Positions 1 through 7,402 of a DNA stretch of 64,000 nt are shown one piece after another (position 1 is the stretch's first letter; the number at the start of each line of letters is the position of its first letter). The position numbers were made by a program, and so were the translations under genes. The DNA is from Caballeronia fortuita (GTDB lineage Bacteria; Pseudomonadota; Gammaproteobacteria; Burkholderiales; Burkholderiaceae), in NCBI RefSeq assembly GCF_001544835.2, contig NZ_FCNX02000001.1, forward strand, positions 682,001 through 746,000, read 5' to 3'. The notes beneath the pieces are model-generated. The model ran no database searches, was not told where the DNA came from, and was given only the letters and a program-made list of their open reading frames with translations.

Positions 1-560
1 CGAACATGGCGATGCAGATTTACGGCGGGCACGGCTTCATCTCTGAATGGGGCATGGAGCAATACGTCCGCGATGCGCGCATCAACATGATCTACGAAGG
101 CACGAATTCGATTCAGGCGCTCGATCTGCTGGGCCGCAAGATTCTCGGCGACATGGGCGCGAAGCTGAAGCGATTTGGCAAGCTGGTTGCCGATTTCGTC
201 GAGCAGGAGGGCGTGAAGCCGGAGATGCAGGAGTTCATCAATCCGCTCGCGGATATCGGCGAGAAGGTGCAGAAGCTCACGATGGAGATCGGCATGAAGG
301 CCATGCAGAATCCCGATGAAGTCGGCGCTGCCGCTGTGCCTTACTTGCGGACTGTGGGGCATCTTGTGTTTTCTTATTTCTGGGCCCGGATGGCGCGGGT
401 GGCTTTGGATCGTGCTCCGGGCGGGGACGCGTTTTATCAGGCGAAGCTCGCCACCGCGCGGTTCTATTTCGCCAAGCTGCTGCCTGAGACTGCTTCCACT
501 ATTCGTGCTGCTCGGGCAGGAGCCAAGCCCATGATGGATTACGACGAAGCTTTGTTTTGA
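1..560 (+). CDS. Acyl-CoA dehydrogenase, C-terminal part (5' end outside window)
   Basis: Flavin-dependent first step of beta-oxidation, oxidising acyl-CoA to trans-2-enoyl-CoA. Only the last ~186 codons are present; the reading frame is open to the window edge, so the gene begins upstream. Seen: the 'QIYGGHGF' and 'IYEGTNSIQALDLLGRKI' motifs of the C-terminal acyl-CoA dehydrogenase domain, the latter carrying the family catalytic Glu, followed by ~130 residues that fit the extra C-terminal domain of the long (about 600-residue) subfamily. It points toward the fadN-fadA-isomerase genes downstream, so a shared beta-oxidation role is inferred, although the 720-bp repeat-bearing gap may uncouple transcription. 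Which chain length it prefers cannot be told from this fragment. Confidence 0.9.
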   Translation, partial: NMAMQIYGGHGFISEWGMEQYVRDARINMIYEGTNSIQALDLLGRKILGDMGAKLKRFGKLVADFVEQEGVKPEMQEFINPLADIGEKVQKLTMEIGMKAMQNPDEVGAAAVPYLRTVGHLVFSYFWARMARVALDRAPGGDAFYQAKLATARFYFAKLLPETASTIRAARAGAKPMMDYDEALF

Positions 561-597
561 TGTTTTTGCTTTTGCTTTCGCTTTCGCGTTTGGGTGA

Positions 598-1188
598 TCC
601 CGGTTTCGTGTCGGTCTATTAGCACTGCCCCTGTGCGGGGCGGCAGTCACTTTCTTTGCTGCTGCAAAGAAAGTAACCAAAGAAAGCAGCTTCTCAGGCC
701 CGCAGTCACACGCAGTTTGAGTAGTCCTCTCGTCCTTGGTGGCACTCGCCTAAAGAGTGCCCTCGTAGGACCAGCCGGGCTTGGATCGCGCACGGTCTGA
801 CTAGCTAGTCTGTCTCGCGCGTTGGTTCAGCACGAAATGGTTTCGGCACAGCGCTACGCGCTGCCGTGGGGTCTGCGAGGGAAACCAACGGAGCGCGTGC
901 GCTCGTGCACCTCACTACCCCTCGGCCGCGCAGCGGGCCGGAGCTATTTGGTGCTGAACCAGTCTGTTGTGTCGTGCGATGTGGCAGACCGTGCGCGAGC
1001 CAAGCCGGGTGATTGTGATGAGGGCACTTTTTAGGCGAGTGCCATCTGCAACGAGAGGACTACCCAACGTGCGTGTGACCGCGGGCGTATCGAGAGCTGC
1101 TTTCTTTGGTTACTTTCTTTGCAGCAGCAAAGAAAGTGACTGCCGCCCCGCACAGGGGCAGCGCAAATAGACCGACACGAAATCAGGA
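598..1188. repeat. Long imperfect palindromic intergenic element (~590 bp)
   Basis: This fills the gap between the acyl-CoA dehydrogenase and fadN genes. The outer arms, about 598-698 and 1090-1188, are near-identical inverted copies including the shared 'TTTCTTTGCTGCTGCAAAG' core. The homology continues inward with matched pairs at ~700-798 / ~986-1084 (both carry 'GGCACTCGCCTAAA' in opposite orientation) and ~825-838 / ~946-960. The whole unit could fold into one very long hairpin. ORFs inside it are mirror artefacts of the palindrome; no coding signal is convincing. From memory, sequences with this core recur in intergenic regions of Burkholderiaceae, so I infer a mobile or dispersed palindromic repeat rather than a gene. 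No second copy is visible in this window. Confidence 0.85.
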
Positions 1189-1281
1189 CTTCACGACGGA
1201 ACGAAGGGAACGAACCGAGCGAAGCACAGCAAAAGCACCGAAAAAACCCCAATCATTCACGAACCCCGGAGTGACCCCACC

Positions 1282-3705
1282 GTGAACATCAAAAAAGTCG
1301 CCGTACTCGGCGCGGGCGTGATGGGCGCGCAGATCGCTGCCCATCTGATCAACGCTCGCGTCCCGGTAATGCTCTTCGACCTTCCGGCAAAGGAAGGCCC
1401 GAAGAACGGCATCGCGCTGAAGGCCATCGACAATCTGAAGAAGCTCTCGCCCGCGCCTCTCGGCGTCAAGGACGACGCCCAGTACATCGAGCCCGCGAAT
1501 TACGACGACGACATCGGGAAGCTCGAAGAGTGCGATCTCGTGATCGAAGCCATCGCCGAGCGCATGGACTGGAAGCACGATCTCTACAAGAAGGTCTCGC
1601 CGCACATCGCGCCGCACGCGATCTTCGCAAGCAACACGTCCGGTCTCTCGATCACCGAACTGTCGAACGGCTTCTCCGATGAACTGAAATCGCGCTTCTG
1701 CGGCGTGCACTTCTTCAATCCGCCGCGCTACATGCATCTGGTCGAATTGATCCCGACCGCATCGACGAATCCGGAAATCCTCGATCGGCTCGAGACGTTC
1801 CTCACGAGCGTGATCGGCAAGGGCGTCGTGCGCGCGAAAGACACGCCCAACTTCATCGCGAATCGCGTCGGCGTGTTCTCGATCCTCGCCGTCATCGCCG
1901 AAGCCGAAAAGTTCGGCCTGCGTTTCGACGAAGTCGACGACCTCACCGGCTCGCGTCTCGGCCGCGCGAAGTCGGCGACCTTCCGCACCGCCGACGTCGT
2001 CGGTCTCGACACGATGGCGCACGTCATCAAGACGATGCAGGACAACCTGCGCGACGATCCGTTCTTCGACGTCTACAAGACGCCGCCCGTGCTCGAGGCG
2101 CTCGTGAAAAACGGCGCGCTCGGCCAGAAGACAGGCGCGGGTTTCTATCGCAAGGAAGGAAAGGCGATCAAGGTTCTCGACCCGAAAACCGCTTCCTATG
2201 TCGATGGCGGCGCGAAAGCCGATGAACTCATCGGCCGCATTCTGAAGCGTCCGCCCGCCGAGCGCTTCAAGCTGCTGCGCGAAACCGACAACAAGCAGGC
2301 GCAGTTCCTCTGGGCCATCTTCCGCGACGTGTTCCATTACATCGCGGTGCATCTCGAATCGATCGCCGATAACGCCCGCGATGTCGATCTGGCGATCCGC
2401 TGGGGCTTCGGCTGGAACCAAGGGCCGTTCGAAAGCTGGCAGTCCGCGGGCTGGCAGCAGATCGCGAAGTGGGTGCAGGAAGATATCGACGCAGGCCGCG
2501 CGCTTTCGAAGGCGCCGCTGCCCGCGTGGGTGCTCGACGGTCCGGTCGCCGAAAAGAACGGCGTGCACACGGACGAAGGTTCGTGGTCGCCTTCCGCGCG
2601 CCGCTTCGAGCCGCGCTCGACGCTGCCCGTGTACCAGAAGCAGGTGTTCCGCGCGCCGCTCGTCGGCGAAACGGGCGCCGATCCGAAGACCTACGGCAAG
2701 ACGCTCTTCGAAACCGAGAACGTGCGCGCGTGGCTGGACGACGATCAGGGCGATGTGGTCATCGTCTCGTTCAAGACGAAGATGAACACGATCGGCCCGG
2801 GCGTCATCGACGGTCTCACGCAAGCGATCGAACTCGCGGAAAAGGAAAGCTACGCGGGCGTCGTGATCTGGCAGCCGACTTCGCTGCAACTCGGCGCACC
2901 CGGCGGCCCGTTCTCCGCAGGCGCGAATCTCGAAGAAGCCATGCCCGCGTTCATGATGGGCGGCGCGAAAGGCATCGAGCCGTTCGTGAAGAAGTTCCAG
3001 CAAGGCATGCTGCGCGTGAAGTACGCGAACGTGCCGGTCGTGTCCGCGGTGTCGGGCATCGCGCTCGGGGGCGGGTGCGAGCTGCTGTTGCAGTCGGCGA
3101 AACGCGTCGCGCATGTCGAGAGTTATATCGGTCTCGTCGAAGTGGGCGTCGGTCTGGTGCCGGCGGGCGGCGGCCTGAAGGAAGCGGCGTTGCGCGCGGC
3201 GGAAGCGGCTGCCGCCGTCAACGCGACAAGCGATCTGCTCAAGTTCCTGCAGAAGCCGTTCGAGAACGCGGCGATGGCGAAAGTATCGTCGTCCGCGTTC
3301 GATGCCCGCGCGATGGGCTATCTAAAGCCGTCCGACACGATCGTCTTCAACGTGCACGAACTGCTCGACATCGCGAAGAAGGAAGCGCGCGCATTGAGCG
3401 CATCGGGATATCGTCCGCCGTTGCGCGTGAAGCAGGTGCCGGTCGCGGGCCGCTCGGCAATCTCGACGATCAAGGCGTCGCTCGTCAACATGCGCGACGG
3501 GCGCTTTATCAGCGATCACGATTTCCTGATCGCGAGCCGTATCGCGGAAGCGGTGTGCGGCGGCGATGTCGAAGCGGGCAGTCTCGTCGACGAAGAATGG
3601 CTGCTGGCGCTGGAGCGCCGCGCGTTCGTCGACCTGCTCGGCACGCAAAAGACGCAAGAGCGAATCATGGGCATGTTGCAGACCGGCAAGCCGGTGCGTA
3701 ACTAA
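1282..3705 (+). CDS. fadN: Bifunctional 3-hydroxyacyl-CoA dehydrogenase / enoyl-CoA hydratase, FadN type
   Basis: Carries steps 2 and 3 of beta-oxidation. The 807-residue protein starts with a Rossmann NAD-binding domain (GAGVMG, residues 10-15), then the C-terminal 3-hydroxyacyl-CoA dehydrogenase domain, and ends with a crotonase domain (about 490-700). In the crotonase domain both hydratase glutamates are present, at E600 (in GGGCEL) and E620 (in LVEVG), 20 residues apart as in mammalian enoyl-CoA hydratase. The domain order is dehydrogenase then hydratase, the reverse of E. coli FadB, and matches Bacillus FadN. Start is GTG with GGAG at 1268-1271. The thiolase follows after 17 bp, so they are co-transcribed. 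The gene is intact. Confidence 0.93.
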   Translation: MNIKKVAVLGAGVMGAQIAAHLINARVPVMLFDLPAKEGPKNGIALKAIDNLKKLSPAPLGVKDDAQYIEPANYDDDIGKLEECDLVIEAIAERMDWKHDLYKKVSPHIAPHAIFASNTSGLSITELSNGFSDELKSRFCGVHFFNPPRYMHLVELIPTASTNPEILDRLETFLTSVIGKGVVRAKDTPNFIANRVGVFSILAVIAEAEKFGLRFDEVDDLTGSRLGRAKSATFRTADVVGLDTMAHVIKTMQDNLRDDPFFDVYKTPPVLEALVKNGALGQKTGAGFYRKEGKAIKVLDPKTASYVDGGAKADELIGRILKRPPAERFKLLRETDNKQAQFLWAIFRDVFHYIAVHLESIADNARDVDLAIRWGFGWNQGPFESWQSAGWQQIAKWVQEDIDAGRALSKAPLPAWVLDGPVAEKNGVHTDEGSWSPSARRFEPRSTLPVYQKQVFRAPLVGETGADPKTYGKTLFETENVRAWLDDDQGDVVIVSFKTKMNTIGPGVIDGLTQAIELAEKESYAGVVIWQPTSLQLGAPGGPFSAGANLEEAMPAFMMGGAKGIEPFVKKFQQGMLRVKYANVPVVSAVSGIALGGGCELLLQSAKRVAHVESYIGLVEVGVGLVPAGGGLKEAALRAAEAAAAVNATSDLLKFLQKPFENAAMAKVSSSAFDARAMGYLKPSDTIVFNVHELLDIAKKEARALSASGYRPPLRVKQVPVAGRSAISTIKASLVNMRDGRFISDHDFLIASRIAEAVCGGDVEAGSLVDEEWLLALERRAFVDLLGTQKTQERIMGMLQTGKPVRN

Positions 3706-3722
3706 GCGGAGCTTCTTCAAAG

Positions 3723-4922
3723 ATGAGCAAACAACTTCAAGACGCATACATCGTCGCCGCGAGCCGCACGCCGATCGGCAAGGCGCCGCGCGGCGTGTTC
3801 AAGAACACGCGCCCGGACGAACTGCTGGTCCACGCGATCAGGTCGGCGGTCGCGCAAGTGCCGGGGCTCGATACGAGCGTAATCGAAGACGCCATCGTCG
3901 GCTGCGCGATTCCGGAAGCCGAGCAAGGCCTCAACGTCGCGCGCATGGGCGCATTGCTCGCGGGACTGCCGAACACGGTCGGCGGCGTGACGGTCAACCG
4001 CTTCTGCGCATCGGGACTGACGGCGCTCGCGATGGCGGCGGACCGCATCCGCGTCGGTGAAGCCGATGCGATGATCGCGGGCGGCTGCGAATCGATGAGC
4101 ATGGTGCCGATGATGGGCAACAAGCCGTCGCTGTCGCCGCATATTTTCGATCGCAACGAAGACGTCGGCATCGCGTACGGCATGGGTCTGACGGCGGAGC
4201 GCGTCGCGGAGCGCTGGAAGGTGAGCCGCGAGGCACAGGACGCGTTCGCGGCGGAGTCGCATCGCAAGGCATTGGCCGCGCAGCAAGCGGGCGAATTCGC
4301 CGATGAGATCGCGGCCTACACGCTCAACGAACGCTTCCCCGACCTCGCATCGGGCGAAGTGCGCGTGAACGCGCGCGAGATCGCGCTCGACGAAGGTCCG
4401 CGCGAAGGCACATCGGTGGAAGGGCTCGCGAAGCTGCGTCCCGTGTTCGCGAACAAGGGCTCGGTGACGGCGGGCAACAGCTCGCAGACATCGGACGGCG
4501 CGGGCGCGCTGATCGTCGTGTCGGAAAAGATGCTCAAGCAGTTCAACCTGACGCCGCTCGCGCGTTTCGTGAGCTTCGCGGTGCGCGGCGTGCCGCCGGA
4601 AATCATGGGCATCGGGCCGAAGGAAGCGATTCCCGCCGCGCTGAAGGCGGCGGGTCTCAAGCAGGACGACATCGACTGGATCGAGCTGAACGAAGCGTTC
4701 GCGGCGCAGGCGCTCGCGGTGATCGGCGATCTCGGGCTCGATACGTCGAAGGTCAATCCGCTCGGCGGCGCGATCGCGCTTGGCCATCCGCTCGGCGCGA
4801 CGGGCGCGATCCGCGCGTCGACGGTCGTGCACGGACTGCGCCGCCGCAACCTGAAGTACGGCATGGTGACGATGTGCGTCGGCACCGGCATGGGCGCGGC
4901 GGGCATCATCGAGCGGCTTTGA
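3723..4922 (+). CDS. fadA: Acetyl-CoA acyltransferase (3-ketoacyl-CoA thiolase)
   Basis: Last step of beta-oxidation: thiolytic release of acetyl-CoA from 3-ketoacyl-CoA. At 399 residues it has the normal thiolase length. The catalytic set is complete: nucleophilic Cys95 in 'NRFCASGL', His355 in 'ALGHPLGATGA', and Cys385 in 'MCVGTGMG'. ATG start with GGAG at about 3708-3711. It lies between the FadN-type dehydrogenase and the isomerase-type crotonase on the same strand with short gaps, so it belongs to that operon. Biosynthetic acetyl-CoA acetyltransferases look similar; the operon context is what favours the degradative role. Confidence 0.93.
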   Translation: MSKQLQDAYIVAASRTPIGKAPRGVFKNTRPDELLVHAIRSAVAQVPGLDTSVIEDAIVGCAIPEAEQGLNVARMGALLAGLPNTVGGVTVNRFCASGLTALAMAADRIRVGEADAMIAGGCESMSMVPMMGNKPSLSPHIFDRNEDVGIAYGMGLTAERVAERWKVSREAQDAFAAESHRKALAAQQAGEFADEIAAYTLNERFPDLASGEVRVNAREIALDEGPREGTSVEGLAKLRPVFANKGSVTAGNSSQTSDGAGALIVVSEKMLKQFNLTPLARFVSFAVRGVPPEIMGIGPKEAIPAALKAAGLKQDDIDWIELNEAFAAQALAVIGDLGLDTSKVNPLGGAIALGHPLGATGAIRASTVVHGLRRRNLKYGMVTMCVGTGMGAAGIIERL

Positions 4923-4960
4923 CCGTATCGGACCAGGATACCGGCACAAGGAGACAGTGC

Positions 4961-5725
4961 ATGGAGATTCAGATCGAACGCGCGGACGGCGTGCTGAGCA
5001 TCGTGCTCAATCGTCCGGAGAAGAAGAACGCGATCACCGCGGCGATGTATCAGGAAATCGCCGACGGCCTCTACGAAGCCGAGATGGACCCGACGGTGCG
5101 CGCCGTGCTGATCCGCGCCATCGGCACCACGTTCTCGGCAGGCAACGATCTCGACGACTTCCTGAACGATCCGCCGAAGGGACCGGACGCGCCCGTCTTC
5201 CAGTTCCTGCGGCGCCTGAGCGGCTTTCCGAAGCCGATCGTCGCGGCGGTCGGCGGTACGGCGGTCGGCATCGGCACGACGATGCTCCTGCATTGCGACA
5301 TCGTCTACGCGAGCCCGAGCGCCAGGTTCTCGCTGCCGTTCTCGCAACTCGGCTTGTGTCCGGAAGCGGCGTCGAGTCTGCTGTTGCCGCGCACGGCCGG
5401 TTATCAACGCGCGGCGGAAAAGCTCTTGCTGGGCGAAGCGTTCGATGTGAACGAAGCGATCGGCATGGGCTTCGTGAACGGCGCGATCGATGCCGCCGAA
5501 CTCGACGCCTACGCGTTCGACAAGGCGAAGCGCCTCGCGATGCTGCCGGCGTCGTCGCTGCGCGTGACCAAGTCGCTGATGAAGGGTGCGCACGCGCATG
5601 AAGTGAGCGCACGCATGGAAGACGAGGCTGCGCATTTCGCGCGGATGCTCGTTGCGCCCGAAGCGCGCGAGGCGTTTCAGGCGTTCTTCGAGAAGCGCAA
5701 GCCGGATTTCAGCCAGTTCGAATAA
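4961..5725 (+). CDS. Crotonase family protein, probable delta3-delta2-enoyl-CoA isomerase
   Basis: A 254-residue crotonase fold. Oxyanion-hole segments are seen at 'SAGNDLDDF' (59-67) and 'GGTAVGIGTT'. The two hydratase glutamates are not conserved: the position equivalent to the first (GGGCEL) is Thr107 and that of the second (QPE) is Phe127. Instead 'GLCPEAASS' puts a Glu at 135, the place of the single catalytic acid of delta3-delta2-enoyl-CoA isomerases (family motif SPEGCSS). I therefore infer an isomerase that feeds unsaturated acyl-CoAs into the cycle run by the upstream genes, rather than a plain hydratase. The ATG at 4961 is chosen because AAGGAG precedes it at 4948-4953; an in-frame ORF extends further upstream into fadA. 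Confidence 0.8.
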   Translation: MEIQIERADGVLSIVLNRPEKKNAITAAMYQEIADGLYEAEMDPTVRAVLIRAIGTTFSAGNDLDDFLNDPPKGPDAPVFQFLRRLSGFPKPIVAAVGGTAVGIGTTMLLHCDIVYASPSARFSLPFSQLGLCPEAASSLLLPRTAGYQRAAEKLLLGEAFDVNEAIGMGFVNGAIDAAELDAYAFDKAKRLAMLPASSLRVTKSLMKGAHAHEVSARMEDEAAHFARMLVAPEAREAFQAFFEKRKPDFSQFE

Positions 5726-5730
5726 AGCGG

Positions 5731-6561
5731 CTATTCGACGTCGTATTCGACGAAGCTGTTTTCGCGCGCGAAGCTGACGAGCCGCAGGCCCGCCTGCTTC
5801 GCGATCGCGATGGCGAGCGACGTCGGCGCGGAGATCGTCGCGACCATCGGCACGCCGACGCGCGCCGACTTGCGCACGAGTTCATAGCTCGCGCGGCTCG
5901 ACAGGAACACGAAGCCTTGCGTCGTATCTTCGCGACGCAGAATCAACTGGCCGATGAGCTTGTCGAGGGCGTTATGCCGCCCGACATCCTCGAACGCATA
6001 ACGCACGGCGCCGGTTTCATCGCACCATGCGGCGGCGTGCAGGCCGCCCGTGCGCTTCGTCAACTGCTGATGCGCGGGCAGTTCGCGCGCGGCGCGCTCG
6101 ATCGCATCGGGTGCGAGGCGCGCGAGAAAGCCGGTGTCCGGCACGCGCTCCGGCTGAAGATCGAGCAATTCGATGCTTTCGATGCCGCACACGCCGCATC
6201 CGGTGCGCCCCGCGAGCGCGCGCCGCTTGTCCTTCAGCGACACGAACGCCTGCTGCACGACTTGCAGATGCACTTCGGCATGCGGCACGACGGCGCCGTC
6301 GTCGCGGAAAAACACTTCGATGTCGTGGATGTCGCTGCCGCGCCCGACGATGCCTTCCGTCAGCGAGAAGCCCACCGCGAACGCTTCGAGATCGCGCGGC
6401 GTGCACATCATGACCGCGTGCGAGATGCCGTTGTACACGAGCGCGACGGGCCATTCCTGACCCACGTCGTCGGCGGCGATCGAAGTCTCGCCCTTGCGAT
6501 GCCGGCGCACCTGGCGCTCGACGAAGCCGGGTTGATCGTCGGTTTCGAGTTGTTCCACTTC
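5731..6561 (-). CDS. fdhD: Formate dehydrogenase accessory sulfurtransferase FdhD
   Basis: Transfers sulfur to the molybdenum/tungsten bis-PGD cofactor of formate dehydrogenases. The family signature 'PVALVYNGISHAVMM' and the 'GCGVCG' motif with the two sulfur-carrying cysteines (CxxC) are present. The frame stays open to a GTG at 6630, but the GTG at 6561 has GGAG seven bases upstream and gives a ~276-residue protein, close to the 277 residues of E. coli FdhD, so I use it. The gene converges with the isomerase gene, with only 5 bp between the two stop codons, and diverges from the nitrate-reductase-associated gene. No formate dehydrogenase subunit lies in the window. Confidence 0.92.
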   Translation of the reverse strand, partial: EVEQLETDDQPGFVERQVRRHRKGETSIAADDVGQEWPVALVYNGISHAVMMCTPRDLEAFAVGFSLTEGIVGRGSDIHDIEVFFRDDGAVVPHAEVHLQVVQQAFVSLKDKRRALAGRTGCGVCGIESIELLDLQPERVPDTGFLARLAPDAIERAARELPAHQQLTKRTGGLHAAAWCDETGAVRYAFEDVGRHNALDKLIGQLILRREDTTQGFVFLSSRASYELVRKSARVGVPMVATISAPTSLAIAIAKQAGLRLVSFARENSFVEYDVE

Positions 6562-6747
6562 AATGCTCCCAAGCCCGCACTTCGAGTAAAGTCGGGTATG
6601 TGACTTGCTGCCTACCGTTGCTGTTCGCACGCATCGCGCCGCGAACAGCTCTAGATTGCAATGGTTCCAGCCAGTTCTAAGGCCCTACAATAACTTAAGC
6701 AGGCGATGCGCGTCGCGCACGTCCGCTCAATCCAACGAGGCTTCGCC

Positions 6748-7227
6748 ATGGGACTTTACGACGCCGCCCGTCTCTTCGGATTCGAAGTCGAATCCTCTGA
6801 CAATCTGCGCTTCATTCCGCTTGCCGTGCGCTTCAATCTCGACCGTTTCGGCCTGCGCATCACACTCGACCAGTGGCAGCAGCTTCCTTACGAAGACCGC
6901 GCGCTGCTCGCCCGTTTTCCGATCGAGGAAGAGGCGGGGCTCGAGAAAAACTTCGACCTCGCGCTCGAAGAGATGATGAAGACGCACGCCAATGCCGCAC
7001 CCGAACCGATCGAACGCGACCCGGATCCGGTCTGGATGCACGCCGATGCCGTGCCCGAAACCGTGATCCGGCAAAGCAGCCTGTCCGGCGTCAGCGCGCC
7101 GAGTCTCGATCGCTGGGGAAAGCTCGATCGCTTCCAGCGCTATGCGCTCGCGAAACTCTCGCGCAACACCGACAAGGTCAATCACGACTTCCTGCCCGCG
7201 ATGAAAGAGTTCGGTCTCGCGGAGTAG
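6748..7227 (+). CDS. Nitrate reductase-associated protein family
   Basis: A 159-residue soluble protein. The segment 'FGFEVESSDNLRFIPLAVRF' followed by 'LDQWQQLPYEDRALLARFP' matches the conserved nitrate reductase-associated family, which in cyanobacteria sits beside nitrate assimilation genes. The molecular function of the family is not established. The ATG at 6748 is chosen over an earlier in-frame ATG because of the GAGG at 6737-6740. It is divergent from fdhD, and both point to molybdoenzyme biology, with a NarK-type nitrate transporter 6 kb downstream. The central acidic segment (EPIERDPDPVW) looks like a linker. Confidence 0.75.
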   Translation: MGLYDAARLFGFEVESSDNLRFIPLAVRFNLDRFGLRITLDQWQQLPYEDRALLARFPIEEEAGLEKNFDLALEEMMKTHANAAPEPIERDPDPVWMHADAVPETVIRQSSLSGVSAPSLDRWGKLDRFQRYALAKLSRNTDKVNHDFLPAMKEFGLAE

Positions 7228-7402
7228 GCCGGAAGCGCGCAAACGTTATGCGCGCGCTTTGATCGGATTATTTGCGTCCAAGCCCTAAATGTAGGGCGAG
7301 CGGTGCCGTTATCTGGCGTTATCCATTAATCGGGCGTGGCGCGCTTTGCCGCGCCGCGCATTGCTTTCGATGTGCGCGCATCAAGGGATAAGCCAGCCGC
7401 TC

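Noticed and set aside
594..1252. Several short ORFs on both strands between the acyl-CoA dehydrogenase and fadN genes
   Set aside because: They lie in the palindromic repeat, the same peptide appears in mirror copies (e.g. the SRSISTAPVRGGSHFLCCCKESNQRKQ type on both strands), and none has a ribosome-binding site or family match.
1183..3114. 643-residue minus-strand ORF antisense to fadN
   Set aside because: Arg/His-rich mirror of a high-G+C gene; fadN has full domain evidence on the plus strand. The same reasoning removes the other long antisense frames over fadA, the GGDEF-EAL gene, gdhA, pnt and secD.
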